A DNA stretch of 64,000 nucleotides, from positions 3,200,501 to 3,264,500 of the forward strand of contig NZ_JAHBAG010000001.1 of NCBI RefSeq assembly GCF_020510445.1, in the 5' to 3' direction. The notes under the pieces are model-generated. The model did not search any database. It worked only from the letters and a program-made list of their open reading frames with translations, and had not been told where the DNA came from. The position numbers were made by a program, and so were the translations under genes. Shown piece after piece: positions 43,443 to 54,689 of this stretch (positions are counted from its first letter, which is position 1; each line of letters opens with the position of its first letter). This stretch comes from Hydrogenophaga taeniospiralis (lineage in GTDB: Bacteria; Pseudomonadota; Gammaproteobacteria; Burkholderiales; Burkholderiaceae_C).

Positions 43443-45128
43443 TCAGGCAGGGTTCAGGCGGGGCTCGTCAACGCCGCTGGCGCGGTTGACCTGCATGTAG
43501 GTGACGGGGCCGGCCCGGCCGTCGGCGTCGATGCCGTGGGCGCGCTGGAAGGCCTGCACGCGGGCGTCCAGATCCTGGGCGTCGGGCGGCAGTTGGCCGG
43601 CGGCTTGCAGGCCGCTCAACCGTTGGTCGAGCCATTGGCCGGCGCTGCCACGGGTGCCGTCCGCGAGGCGGGTGGTCTGGCCCGGGGGCAAGCGCCAGAG
43701 GGTGGCGAACTCGCCGCGCCAGATGTCGGCCAGCGCGGTCAGGGGAATCTGCCAGCGTTGTTGCCCGGCCTGCAGGGTGGCGGTTTCGGCCGTGATGCCG
43801 GTGATCAGGGCCCAGCCCGGGGGCTGGCCCGGCAGGCGCAGCGTCAGCAGCCCCGGGCGGTTGAGCTGGCGCAGGCCGTGCAGCGTCATGCGGCCGGTGC
43901 GGTAGCACTGCAGTTGTTGGGCCGGTGCAGCGGCACAGGGTTCGCCTTCCCCGAGATGGGGGCTCCACATCAGGCCCAGGGCGCGCCAGGCCAGCGTTTG
44001 AGGGCGCAGCAGGTCGGACGCGGTGGGCAGCGTGGTCAGCGGCGGCGTTGGGAGCGGCGAGGGCGACGGGGTGGCTTCGGCCTCTGCGGGGAAAACGGCC
44101 GCAGCCAAGGGCCGGGCTGTGGTCTCGGTGGCGGCTGGCAGCGCACCGGCCGCGGGCCGGGGATCGGCCTCATTGGCCGCCCGAGCCGTCGGGCCCGGCC
44201 GCTGCAGCAGTGCCAGCGTCAACAACACGCCCACCGCGGCGCCCGCGCCCAGCCACGCCAGTTGGCCCAGGGGCCGGCGGGGGCGGGCCGGTGTGGTGGT
44301 GGCGTGGCCGTCGTCGAACACCTCGCGCGCGGCCTTGTCCACCACCGCCTTGTCCACGGTGTGCCGGCCACCGGCGTACGCGCCGAGCAGGGCGCGGTCG
44401 CACAGCAGGTTGATGCGCCGGGGCACGCCGCGCGACAGGGTGTGGATGCGGTGCAGGGCGTTGGCGGCGAAGGGCAGCGGTCCGTGCAGGCCGGCCACCT
44501 CCATGCGGTGCTGGATGTACTGGCGCGTTTCGGCCCCGTTGAGCGCGTCGAGGTGGTAGCGCGCGATCACGCGCTGCGCGAGCTGTTCGAGTTCGGGGCG
44601 GGCCAGCAGGCGGCGCAGCTCGGGCTGGCCGATCAGCACGATCTGCAGCAGCTTGCGCTCGCTGGTTTCGAGGTTGGTCAAGAGGCGCAGTTGCTCCAGC
44701 ACGTCGGCCGAGAGGTTCTGGGCCTCATCGATGATGAGCACCGCGTTGCGTCCGGTTGCATGCGATGCAAGCAGAAACGCGTTGAGCGGGTCCAGGTGGT
44801 CCTTGACGGTGGCTTCCCCGGGGCCGGTGTGTGGCACCTCGACGCCGAATTCGTCGCAGATGCTGCGCAGCAGCTCGATGACGGTGAGCTTGGGATTGAA
44901 GATGTAGGCGACCTGGCATTGCGCCGGGGTCTGCTCCAGAAAGCAGCGGCAGACCGTGGTCTTGCCGGTGCCGATCTCGCCGGTGAGCAGCACGAAACCG
45001 CCACCGCCCTGCACGCCGTACAGCAGATGGGCCAGCGCTTCGCGGTGGCGCTCGCTCATGAAGAGGTAGCGCGGGTCTGGCGCGATGGAAAAAGGGTCCT
45101 GCTTCAGGCCAAAGAATTCGGCATACAT
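43443..45128 (-). CDS. gspA: GspA/ExeA-like ATPase with peptidoglycan-binding domain
   Basis: The 561-residue protein has an N-terminal AAA ATPase domain (start MYAEFFGLKQDPFSIAPDP, Walker A GEIGTGKTT, Walker B AVLIIDEAQNL). A single transmembrane helix follows at about residues 285-305, then a periplasmic Pro/Ala-rich region and a C-terminal peptidoglycan-binding repeat (QDLDARVQAFQRAHGIDADG). GspA with GspB remodels peptidoglycan for secretin assembly. No other type II secretion genes are in the window. Confidence 0.92.
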   Translation of the reverse strand: MYAEFFGLKQDPFSIAPDPRYLFMSERHREALAHLLYGVQGGGGFVLLTGEIGTGKTTVCRCFLEQTPAQCQVAYIFNPKLTVIELLRSICDEFGVEVPHTGPGEATVKDHLDPLNAFLLASHATGRNAVLIIDEAQNLSADVLEQLRLLTNLETSERKLLQIVLIGQPELRRLLARPELEQLAQRVIARYHLDALNGAETRQYIQHRMEVAGLHGPLPFAANALHRIHTLSRGVPRRINLLCDRALLGAYAGGRHTVDKAVVDKAAREVFDDGHATTTPARPRRPLGQLAWLGAGAAVGVLLTLALLQRPGPTARAANEADPRPAAGALPAATETTARPLAAAVFPAEAEATPSPSPLPTPPLTTLPTASDLLRPQTLAWRALGLMWSPHLGEGEPCAAAPAQQLQCYRTGRMTLHGLRQLNRPGLLTLRLPGQPPGWALITGITAETATLQAGQQRWQIPLTALADIWRGEFATLWRLPPGQTTRLADGTRGSAGQWLDQRLSGLQAAGQLPPDAQDLDARVQAFQRAHGIDADGRAGPVTYMQVNRASGVDEPRLNPA

Positions 45129-45221
45129 GTCCTGAGCATACCGGGCCCCTCAGGGCCGGACAACGGCGCCCGGCCGCGGGTGGGCCGGGCGAGCGGGGTG
45201 CGGCGGCAGAGCGGGCTTCGC

Positions 45222-45833
45222 TCAGGCCGCGAGCTGCATGGAAGCGGGCTTGCTGGCGGAGGGGCTGGTGGTGGTCGTGTTGCTGGCGCCGCTGGTGCCA
45301 CCCGCTGCCTTGGCGGCCGAGGCCACCGAGCATTCGATGTCACCCGAGAGCTGGCCGCCTTCTTCGATCACGACCTTGCCGTAGCGGATCTTGCCGGTGA
45401 CTTTGCCGGTGGCGTAGATCACCAGCTTCTGGCGCACCGTGAGGTTGCCATCGAACACGCCGCGGATCTCGGCGATGTCGATCTCGGCCGAGCCCTTGAA
45501 GGCGCCTTGTTCGGCGATCTGGATCACGCGCGAGTCCATCGTGGCCTCCACCAGACCCTCCACCACCAGGGTGTCGCAGTCGGTGATTTCAACGCCCTTG
45601 AGCTTGATGTTCGGGCCCACGGTCAGCTTGCTGCCGCCTTCGGGCACCACGGTGCTCGACGCCATCGATGCGCTGCTGGCCACCGGGGCCGGCGCGGCGG
45701 GAGTCTGGGGCTGGGCCGGGGTTTGCGGCTGGTTTGAAACGCTGTTGCCGACCGCGCCATAGCGCTGCGGGGTCTGGCCCTGGGTCAGGGGTTTGGGGAG
45801 TTCGTTTTCGCGTTTTCCAAAATGCAATGCCAT
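45222..45833 (-). CDS. Bactofilin (polymer-forming cytoskeletal protein)
   Basis: The 203-residue protein has a Gln/Pro-rich N-terminal tail, a bactofilin core of right-handed beta-helix repeats (GPNIKLKGVEITDCDTLVVE, IDIAEIRGVFDGNLTV, IYATGKVTGKIRYGKVVIEE) and a Ser/Thr-rich C-terminal tail. Bactofilins form filaments near the membrane that localise cell-wall enzymes. The start ATG 45833 is fixed by GAAGGAG six bases upstream. It lies 94 bases upstream of gspA on the same strand, which may link it to peptidoglycan remodelling. Confidence 0.92.
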   Translation of the reverse strand: MALHFGKRENELPKPLTQGQTPQRYGAVGNSVSNQPQTPAQPQTPAAPAPVASSASMASSTVVPEGGSKLTVGPNIKLKGVEITDCDTLVVEGLVEATMDSRVIQIAEQGAFKGSAEIDIAEIRGVFDGNLTVRQKLVIYATGKVTGKIRYGKVVIEEGGQLSGDIECSVASAAKAAGGTSGASNTTTTSPSASKPASMQLAA

Positions 45834-45964
45834 GCCAGCTCCTTCAAAAAGTGAAGCGTTCATGCTAAGGGCCATGCGGCTTACATTCCCGCTGCGACCG
45901 TAAGAGTGGTAACGGGATGAACCGTACGTCTGGTTGCGGGTCTTGCATTCTTTCTTGTAACGGC

Positions 45965-46867
45965 TCAGGGCTGGCGGCGCGCTTCCATGGCCTGGATCAG
46001 CGCGCGCGCTTCGTCGCCTTCGGGGATCGGACGGCCGCTGTCGCGCCATTCCACCGCGGCCTTGAAGCCCTGTTCCTGCGCATGGCGGCGGAACCACAGG
46101 CCCTCGGGGTTGTGGCGCGTGATGCCGTCGAAGACCGTGGCCATCTGCTGCGACTGCTCCAGCCCCATGGTCAGCATCACCTGGTTGACCACCATCTTGT
46201 GCATGGCGAGGTGGCCGCGCGGCACGCCCGCGATGCGGGTGGCCAGTTGCATGGCGGCGGCGTCGAGCTGCTCCAACGGCACCGCTTCGTTGGCCAGGCC
46301 CCAGGCGGCGGCGGTGCGGCCGTCGATCACGTCGCCGGTGAACATCATCTGCTTGGCGCGCGTGGGGCCGAGGCGGTAGGTCCACATGGCGGTGGTGGGG
46401 CAGCCCCAGACGCGCGTGGGCATGTAGCCGATGCGCGCGTCCTCCGCCATCACCAGCAGATCGCAGCACAGCGCGATGTCGCTGCCACCGGCCACCGCCG
46501 CGCCGTGCACCTTGGCGATGGTTGGCTTGGGGCTGCGCCACAGGCTCATGAAGTCTTCGGTGTTGCGCTTCATGCGGGCGTAGTCAACCATCGGGTCCCA
46601 GGGCGTGCTCTCCTGCTGGCAGGGGTGTTCGATGTGCTGCTGCGCGGTGTCGGCCAGGTCGTAGCCGCCGCAGAAGCCCTTGCCCGCGCCTTCGACCACG
46701 ATGACGTGGACCTCCGGCTCGGCATTGGCCCAGTCCACCGCGGCGCGGATCTCGCGCGGCATCTCGTCGTTGACGGCGTTGTAGCGCTCGGGCCGGTTCA
46801 GGCGCAGGCGCGCCACGCGCGGGTGCTGTTCATCGGGGGCGATGCTGAGGGTGCTGAAGTCGGGCAT
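45965..46867 (-). CDS. Enoyl-CoA hydratase/isomerase family protein
   Basis: The 300-residue crotonase-fold protein has two oxyanion-hole segments ([14 protein letters not shown] and [18 protein letters not shown]). The usual catalytic region follows in [20 protein letters not shown], where the second glutamate of true hydratases is not evident, so hydratase activity is uncertain. The start is preceded by AGGAGACACC. It is divergent from the LuxR gene. Confidence 0.9.
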   Translation of the reverse strand: MPDFSTLSIAPDEQHPRVARLRLNRPERYNAVNDEMPREIRAAVDWANAEPEVHVIVVEGAGKGFCGGYDLADTAQQHIEHPCQQESTPWDPMVDYARMKRNTEDFMSLWRSPKPTIAKVHGAAVAGGSDIALCCDLLVMAEDARIGYMPTRVWGCPTTAMWTYRLGPTRAKQMMFTGDVIDGRTAAAWGLANEAVPLEQLDAAAMQLATRIAGVPRGHLAMHKMVVNQVMLTMGLEQSQQMATVFDGITRHNPEGLWFRRHAQEQGFKAAVEWRDSGRPIPEGDEARALIQAMEARRQP

Positions 46868-46961
46868 GGGGTGTCTCCTGGAATGGAGGGGCGATGCTAG
46901 TCCGCCGCCCGGGGCGGGGCAGACGCCTGGGTGACGGCGCCTGCGCTACAGTGCCCGCACC

Positions 46962-47795
46962 ATGACCGATCACTGGGTGCTGGGCAGCCGCCCGGCGTCG
47001 TCCATTGCCTTGCCGCTGGCGCAGGTGAGCGCGCTGCTGGCGCGCCTGGGGCAGGCGGAGCGCCACGCCGTGGCCGAGGACCTGTTGCGCCTGGTGGGGG
47101 CGCAGCTGCCGCTGGCGCAGTGCACCATCTTTGCGTTCGACGCAGGGCGGCGCCCGGCCATCGTGGCGGTGGGCGACCGCTCGCGCACGCAGGAGCTGCC
47201 GAACATCGCCGAGGCCTATGTGAGTCGCTTCCACCAGCTCGACGGCAGCGCCGCCGTGATGCGCGCCGAACTGGCCGCGGCGCAGAAGGCCGGCATGGCA
47301 GAACCGCGCATCGTGCTGCACCGCCAGCGCGGCGAAGACATCGCCCACCCCGAATACCGGCGCATCTGCTACGAGCTGCCGCAGGTGGCCGAGCGGCTGG
47401 CGGTGCTGGCGCTTTACGAGGGCCGGCGCTGGCTTTCGGTGAACCTGTACCGCGGCACCGAGCACGGCCCGTTCGACGATGCGGCCATTGCCGTGGTGGA
47501 GGCGTTTGCGCCGCTGATCGTGCACGCCGTGCGCCTGCACCACACCGGGCAGGCGGTGCATCAGGACGTGTCGGGCCTGCTGCTGGCGCGGCTGGTGCGG
47601 CGTTTTCCGGCGCTCACGCAGCGCGACCACGACGTGGTGGCCGCGCTGATGGATGGGCTGTCCACCGAGGCCCTGGCCGCGCGCCTGGGTCTGACGCTGG
47701 CCAGCGCCCGGACTTACCAGAAGCGCGTGTACCGCAAGCTCGGCGTGGCCGGGCAGCGCGAACTGCTGGCGCTGCTGCTCGACAGCGGCGCCTGA
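46962..47795 (+). CDS. LuxR-family regulator with N-terminal GAF-like sensor domain
   Basis: The 277-residue protein has a sensor region of about 200 residues and a C-terminal LuxR/GerE helix-turn-helix (FPALTQRDHDVVAALMDGLS, then TEALAARLGLTLASARTYQK). There is no autoinducer-binding signature (the invariant Trp/Tyr/Asp set of quorum sensors) that I can identify. It is immediately upstream of an FAD monooxygenase gene, and a near-perfect palindrome in the gap makes that gene the probable target. Confidence 0.88.
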   Translation: MTDHWVLGSRPASSIALPLAQVSALLARLGQAERHAVAEDLLRLVGAQLPLAQCTIFAFDAGRRPAIVAVGDRSRTQELPNIAEAYVSRFHQLDGSAAVMRAELAAAQKAGMAEPRIVLHRQRGEDIAHPEYRRICYELPQVAERLAVLALYEGRRWLSVNLYRGTEHGPFDDAAIAVVEAFAPLIVHAVRLHHTGQAVHQDVSGLLLARLVRRFPALTQRDHDVVAALMDGLSTEALAARLGLTLASARTYQKRVYRKLGVAGQRELLALLLDSGA

Positions 47796-47825
47796 TCGAA
47801 GCCTTTGGCGGGTGTGCGGGGAGTT

Positions 47826-47841
47826 GTTCCCATATGGGGAC
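47826..47841. promoter_or_regulatory. Palindrome upstream of FAD monooxygenase, probable LuxR operator
   Basis: GTTCCCATATGGGGAC is a 16-bp near-palindrome with a perfect 10-bp core CCCATATGGG, 53 bases before the monooxygenase start and 31 bases after the LuxR stop. Confidence 0.55.
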
Positions 47842-47893
47842 ATGGTGGCGGCGTGTCGTGCCTACACTGCGCCGATCCCCAGGAGACAAAGCC

Positions 47894-49597
47894 ATGCACC
47901 AGCCGCACGCCGAACCCCGGCGCTCCATCTACTACCGGTACCAGGTGTTCGACGCCTGGTTGCCCTCGATGCACCCCGGGCCGCAGCGCCACGCCGTGGT
48001 GATCGCCGGTGCCGGCCCGATCGGGCTGGTGGCCGCGCTGGAGCTGGCCCGCCACGGCGTGAAGTGTGTGCTGCTCGAATCGGAGCGCCAGGTCTCTGAA
48101 GGCAGCCGCGCCATCGTGTTCACGCGCCGCTCCATGGAGATCCTGCAGCAGGTGGGCGTGGCGCACCGCGTCACCCAGAACGGCCTGCCCTGGCGTTTCG
48201 GCAACTCGGTCTACCGCGGTCAGCGCGTGTTCCGCATGGAAGCGCCACACGATCCGGACGACCGCTTTTTCCCCATGATCAACCTGCAGCAGCAGTATCT
48301 GGAGGAATACCTGGTCGATGCCGTGCGGGCCAACCCGCTGATCGAGTTGCGCTGGGGCAACCGCGTGAACGCCGTGACGCAGGACGGGCAGGGCGCCACG
48401 CTGGATGTGGACACGCCCGAGGGCCCGTACACGCTGCAGACCAACTGGCTGGTGGCCGCCGATGGCGCGCGCTCCGGCATCCGCTCGATGCTGGACCTGA
48501 AGCTCGAAGGCGCGTCCTACGAAGGCCGCTTCATCATCGCCGACATCCGCATCGACCTGCCGCTGCCCACCGAGCGCTTGGCGTTTTTCGACCCCGACTG
48601 GAACCCGGGCAACACCATCCTCATGCACCGCGAGCCGCACGGCATCTGGCGCGTGGACTACCAGCTGCCGCCCGGCGAAGACGCCGAAGCGGCCCTGAAA
48701 CCCGAGTCGCTCAAGGCCCGCATCGACGCCCAACTGGCCATGATCGGCCACGCTGGCGTGCCCTGGGCCATGGACTGGTGCTCGGTGTATTCGGCGCGCG
48801 CGCTCACGTTGCCGGATTACGTGCACGGCCGCGTGCTGTTCACCGGCGACGCGGCGCACCTGCTGCCCATCTTCGGCGTGCGCGGTGCCAACACCGGTTT
48901 CCAGGACGCGCAGGCGCTGGCCTGGCGGCTGGCCTTCGTGGTCAAAGGGCTGGCCGCCGCACCGCTGCTGGCGGGCTACAGCAGCGAGCGTGTGGGCGCG
49001 GCGCGCGAGATCATCGACGAGGCCGGCAAAAGCACGCGCTTCATGACGCCGCCCACGCGCGGCTTCCGCCTGCTGCGCGACGCCGTGCTCTCGCTCTCGC
49101 TCAGCGAACCCTTCGTGGGCCCGCTCTACCACTGGCGCACCTCGCGGCCCCACGAGTACCGCGATTCACCCGCCAACAGCGCGGGCGACGACAACGCGCT
49201 GTTCCAGGCCGGGCCGGGCCACGGCGCGCCGCCGCAGAACGTGCGCCTCGGTGCCGACGACCACCTGCTGGACCACCTGGACCACTGCTTTGCGCTGCTG
49301 TACTTCACCGAAGACGCCGCCGTGCCCGATGCGCTGACCGAGGTGGTGAACGAACTCCGCGCCAAAGGTCTGCCATTGCGCGTGATCGCCGTGGGCAGCG
49401 CCCAGCCCGTCGCCGGCGCTGACGACACCCTGGCCGACGCCGACGGCCACCTGCGCGTGCGCTACGGCGTGCTGGCCAGCGGTGCGGCCTACCTGCTGCG
49501 GCCCGACCAGCACGTGTGCGCCCGCTGGATGGGCCTGGATGCGACGCGCCTGCGCGCCGCCCTCGTCAACGCCGCCGGTCTGAACAAGGAGGTCTGA
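47894..49597 (+). CDS. FAD-dependent aromatic-ring-type monooxygenase
   Basis: The 567-residue class A flavoprotein monooxygenase has the FAD motif IAGAGPIGLVAALELARHG at about 38-56, the DG motif VAADGARSGIRSMLDL and the GD motif FTGDAAHLLPIFGVRGANTG. The C-terminal 150 residues look like the thioredoxin-like domain of phenol/MhpA-type hydroxylases. The start ATG 47894 follows AGGAGACAAAGCC. It is followed directly by the small DUF2783 gene, a known pairing. The substrate is probably an aromatic or polycyclic acid, not identifiable here. Confidence 0.9.
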   Translation: MHQPHAEPRRSIYYRYQVFDAWLPSMHPGPQRHAVVIAGAGPIGLVAALELARHGVKCVLLESERQVSEGSRAIVFTRRSMEILQQVGVAHRVTQNGLPWRFGNSVYRGQRVFRMEAPHDPDDRFFPMINLQQQYLEEYLVDAVRANPLIELRWGNRVNAVTQDGQGATLDVDTPEGPYTLQTNWLVAADGARSGIRSMLDLKLEGASYEGRFIIADIRIDLPLPTERLAFFDPDWNPGNTILMHREPHGIWRVDYQLPPGEDAEAALKPESLKARIDAQLAMIGHAGVPWAMDWCSVYSARALTLPDYVHGRVLFTGDAAHLLPIFGVRGANTGFQDAQALAWRLAFVVKGLAAAPLLAGYSSERVGAAREIIDEAGKSTRFMTPPTRGFRLLRDAVLSLSLSEPFVGPLYHWRTSRPHEYRDSPANSAGDDNALFQAGPGHGAPPQNVRLGADDHLLDHLDHCFALLYFTEDAAVPDALTEVVNELRAKGLPLRVIAVGSAQPVAGADDTLADADGHLRVRYGVLASGAAYLLRPDQHVCARWMGLDATRLRAALVNAAGLNKEV

Positions 49598-49599
49598 AC

Positions 49600-49788
49600 A
49601 TGGGCCCGAACACATTGAGCATCCCCGGCCTGGAGCAGGTCTACGACGCGCTGGCCACCGCCATTGACGCGGCTGGCCCGGAGAAGACCGAGCTGTTCCT
49701 CGTCAAGCTCGCGCTGCTGAACGCCAACGCACTGGCCGATCCGGCGGTGTTCCAGGTGCACATCGACGCGGCGCTGAAAGACCTGTGA
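49600..49788 (+). CDS. DUF2783 small protein
   Basis: The 62-residue helical protein (LEQVYDALATAIDAAGPEKT, then LFLVKLALLNANALAD) matches the DUF2783 family, which usually follows an FAD monooxygenase gene as here. AGGAGG lies ten bases before ATG 49600, so the start is secure. It starts two bases after the monooxygenase stop. A role as small partner of the monooxygenase is inferred. Confidence 0.85.
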   Translation: MGPNTLSIPGLEQVYDALATAIDAAGPEKTELFLVKLALLNANALADPAVFQVHIDAALKDL

Positions 49789-49815
49789 TGCGGTTGAAGG
49801 CAAAACCGCATGGAC

Positions 49816-50694
49816 TCAGCCAGGCCCAACGGCCGTGGAAGCCGCCAACGGCAGGAAGATGTCGGTCAGCAGATCGGCCGGCGCTGTGTCGCGCGGGCTG
49901 TTGAGGTATTCCTCGAACACCGGCTGGTCGGCCAGTCCGTGGCCGGTGGCCACCAGCCAGGTGCCGTAGAGCCAGTGGTAGGCGTCGCGCATGTTGGGGT
50001 AGGGGCCTTGGTAGCGCAGCACGGCGCAGGGCGTTCCGCCGACGGTGAAGCGCTGCAAAGGTGGCGCAATGTCGGCGTCGGAGGCAATCGACAGCCCGGC
50101 GCGCGAGTTGAGCTGGGCCTCCGGGTAGGCGAACGGGTCGTCCAGGTACTGCGCCAGCCAGCGCGTGTCGGGCCGTATCAGGCCCTGCGCCGCGAGGTGG
50201 ATCTGCGCGGTCTCGAAGGCCTTGCCGACCCGCATGTAGCTGCCCCGGTGGGCCATGCCTGCCAACTCGACGGCTGGTACCCGCCTGATCTCGACCGGCC
50301 AGCCGCTGGCGGCTTGAGCAGCGGTGCTGTGCCAGGGCAGTGCGTCGGTCCGCGTTTCGCGCCAGCTCTGCGGGCTCTGGCCGAAGGTCTGGCGGAACGC
50401 GCGGGTGAACGATTGCGGATTCGGGTAACCGCAGCGCCGTGCGATCTCGGTCACGGTCAGCGTGGTCTGCGCCAGGTAACCCGATGCACGGTGCAGCCGC
50501 ACGCGCCGCACCGTGGCCGCCACCGTTTCACCGATCAGCGCGTGGTAGATGCGGTGCCAGTGGCAGGGGGACAGGTCCGCGACCAAGGCCAGCTCGTTGA
50601 GGTCCAGCGGGTCGGCCAGCCGGTCGTGGATGTGGGCGGTGACCCGGGTGAGCTGCGCCCGATAGTCGGTCCATTGCGGCTGGGGGTTGGTCAT
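49816..50694 (-). CDS. AraC-family regulator with GyrI-like effector domain
   Basis: The 292-residue protein has an N-terminal AraC double helix-turn-helix (DLNELALVADLSPCHWHRIY and VTEIARRCGYPNPQSFTRAF) and a C-terminal GyrI/AraC-effector-binding domain (IRRVPAVELAGMAHRGSYMR). This is the Rob/SoxS-with-GyrI layout that binds bulky hydrophobic or amphipathic ligands. Its ATG overlaps the stop of the preceding GyrI-like gene by four bases, so both are made together. Confidence 0.92.
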   Translation of the reverse strand: MTNPQPQWTDYRAQLTRVTAHIHDRLADPLDLNELALVADLSPCHWHRIYHALIGETVAATVRRVRLHRASGYLAQTTLTVTEIARRCGYPNPQSFTRAFRQTFGQSPQSWRETRTDALPWHSTAAQAASGWPVEIRRVPAVELAGMAHRGSYMRVGKAFETAQIHLAAQGLIRPDTRWLAQYLDDPFAYPEAQLNSRAGLSIASDADIAPPLQRFTVGGTPCAVLRYQGPYPNMRDAYHWLYGTWLVATGHGLADQPVFEEYLNSPRDTAPADLLTDIFLPLAASTAVGPG

Positions 50695-51161
50695 GGCGTC
50701 CCGGGGGTTGGCGCGAGGCCGATGTGAATGTGAATGCTGCCGTCCGGCTGGTAGCGCTCGTAGTCTGCCAGAGTGGTCTTTTTCAGGTCGGTGCGCTGCC
50801 AGATGGCTTGCCACGCGGCGCCCACCAGGTCGATACGGCCCCTTTCCACCGGGAACACCGCGCGTGTTGAGGCCGGCGCGACCACATGGGTCAGCCCCTC
50901 GGGCGGCAGCTCGGGCGTGTGGCCGGGCACGGCGTGGCCGATGACCAGCGTGTAGCGGCCGCTGTTGTCGGTGCCGGCGTTTTCGAAATTCGTATAGACC
51001 GCGTACACGTCGTCCGACAGACGGTGGGGCAACCGCTTGGCGAGTTGCGCCTGGCCGAAGGCGGCCCAGTGGGGCGGGATGGTCTCGAAGGCTTCGCCGT
51101 TGTGGGTGCGCAGGGCGATGCCGACGACGTGAAGGGCCTGGGGTTGCTGGATGATTTGCAT
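50691..51161 (-). CDS. GyrI-like small-molecule-binding protein
   Basis: The 156-residue protein is a stand-alone GyrI-like/effector-binding domain (GIALRTHNGEAFETIPPHWA at the start, YQPDGSIHIHIGLAP at the end). I chose ATG 51161 (MQIIQQPQ) over a codon 33 bases upstream because the domain begins there. It is translationally coupled to an AraC regulator that carries the same type of domain. It may sequester or modify the same ligand. Confidence 0.88.
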   Translation of the reverse strand: MQIIQQPQALHVVGIALRTHNGEAFETIPPHWAAFGQAQLAKRLPHRLSDDVYAVYTNFENAGTDNSGRYTLVIGHAVPGHTPELPPEGLTHVVAPASTRAVFPVERGRIDLVGAAWQAIWQRTDLKKTTLADYERYQPDGSIHIHIGLAPTPGTP

Positions 51162-51321
51162 GGTGGTGCTCCGGGTTGGGGGTGGTCGGGCCATTCTGGA
51201 GACGGGATACGGACAATTCTTGCGGTCCTTGCGTCTTTCGCCACGGCGTTATCTGCGCCCCGCCCATTAGCAAGGTTGATGGCCAGCCCCTACACTTGTG
51301 GGTTATCCCCCGATTGCCCCT

Positions 51322-53706
<2,385 letters not shown>

Positions 53707-53728
53707 GTTTGGGCACCCAACCGCCACG

Positions 53729-54679
53729 CTAGTTCAGTGCCAGCGCTTTCTTCACCGCGACCAGCCCATCGTCGCCACCGTATGTTTTGACCCCTGCCAG
53801 CCAGCTGTCCAACACCTTGGGGTTGGCCTTGAGCTGTTTGATGGCAGCGGCTTTGGCGTCCACTCTGGCGTCCAGCACCTCGGTGATGGCCTTGTTCTCC
53901 AGGTCCACGCTGAATTCCATTTGTGCGAACAGGCGGCCCACGTTGGGGCACTGGGTGGCGTAGCCCTTGCGGGACACGGTGTTCACCGTGGCGCTACCGT
54001 AGTTGGGGCCGAAGTAGTCCTTGTCACCATCCAGGTAGCTGATGCGGAACTTGGTGTTCATCTGGTGGGGTTCCCACGCCAGGAAAACGATCCAGTCCTT
54101 GCCTTTTTCTTTGCGTGCCACCTGGCTCAGCATGCTTTGCTCGCTGGACTCCACCAGCGACCAGCCTTCGAGGCCATAGCTCTTGGCGTCGATCATTTTC
54201 TTGATGTTCTGGTTGGCGGGAGAACCGGATTCGATGCCGTAGATCTTCTTGTCAAACCTGTCGGCGAACCTGGCCAGGTCGGCGAAGGTTTTCACCCCGG
54301 CGTCCGCCACATAGGTGGGCACGGCCAGCGTGAACTTGGCGCCGGGCAGGTTGGCGCGCACCACTTCGAGTGAGCCTTCTTTCACCAACGGTTCCACCAG
54401 CGCTTTTTGTGCGGGCATCCAGTTGCCCAGAAACACGTCGATCTGCTCTTTTTTCACCCCCACGTAGGTGATGGGCACGCTCAGCGAGGCCACCTTCTGC
54501 TCATAACCCAGGGCGTTCAGCACCACGCCGGCAAAGGCGTTGGTGGCGGTGATGTCGGTCCAGCCCGGGTCGGCCATGCGGACCTGACGGCAGGACGCTG
54601 GCTCGGCCGCCTGGGCGTGGCCGGCGAGCATGCCCAGTGACCCAGCAAGGGACGCAACAACGAGGTGACGACTTCCCAT
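53729..54679 (-). CDS. Choline/glycine-betaine-type ABC substrate-binding protein
   Basis: The 316-residue OpuAC/ChoX-like periplasmic protein has a signal peptide ending near GHAQA/AE. It shows the family motifs RMADPGWTDITATNAF and DVFLGNWMPAQ and the aromatic-rich ligand loops including FLAWEPHQMN. It lies 10 bases after the choline-sulfatase gene, so choline or choline-O-sulfate is the probable ligand. No permease or ATPase gene is adjacent, so it must use a transporter encoded elsewhere. Start ATG 54679 follows GAGGAGTTCACC. Confidence 0.9.
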   Translation of the reverse strand: MGSRHLVVASLAGSLGMLAGHAQAAEPASCRQVRMADPGWTDITATNAFAGVVLNALGYEQKVASLSVPITYVGVKKEQIDVFLGNWMPAQKALVEPLVKEGSLEVVRANLPGAKFTLAVPTYVADAGVKTFADLARFADRFDKKIYGIESGSPANQNIKKMIDAKSYGLEGWSLVESSEQSMLSQVARKEKGKDWIVFLAWEPHQMNTKFRISYLDGDKDYFGPNYGSATVNTVSRKGYATQCPNVGRLFAQMEFSVDLENKAITEVLDARVDAKAAAIKQLKANPKVLDSWLAGVKTYGGDDGLVAVKKALALN

Positions 54680-54689
54680 GGTGAACTCC

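Noticed and set aside
45222..46541. 439-codon open frame containing bactofilin
   Set aside because: The part above 45833 is an off-frame reading of the enoyl-CoA hydratase gene; the bactofilin start is fixed by a strong ribosome binding site.
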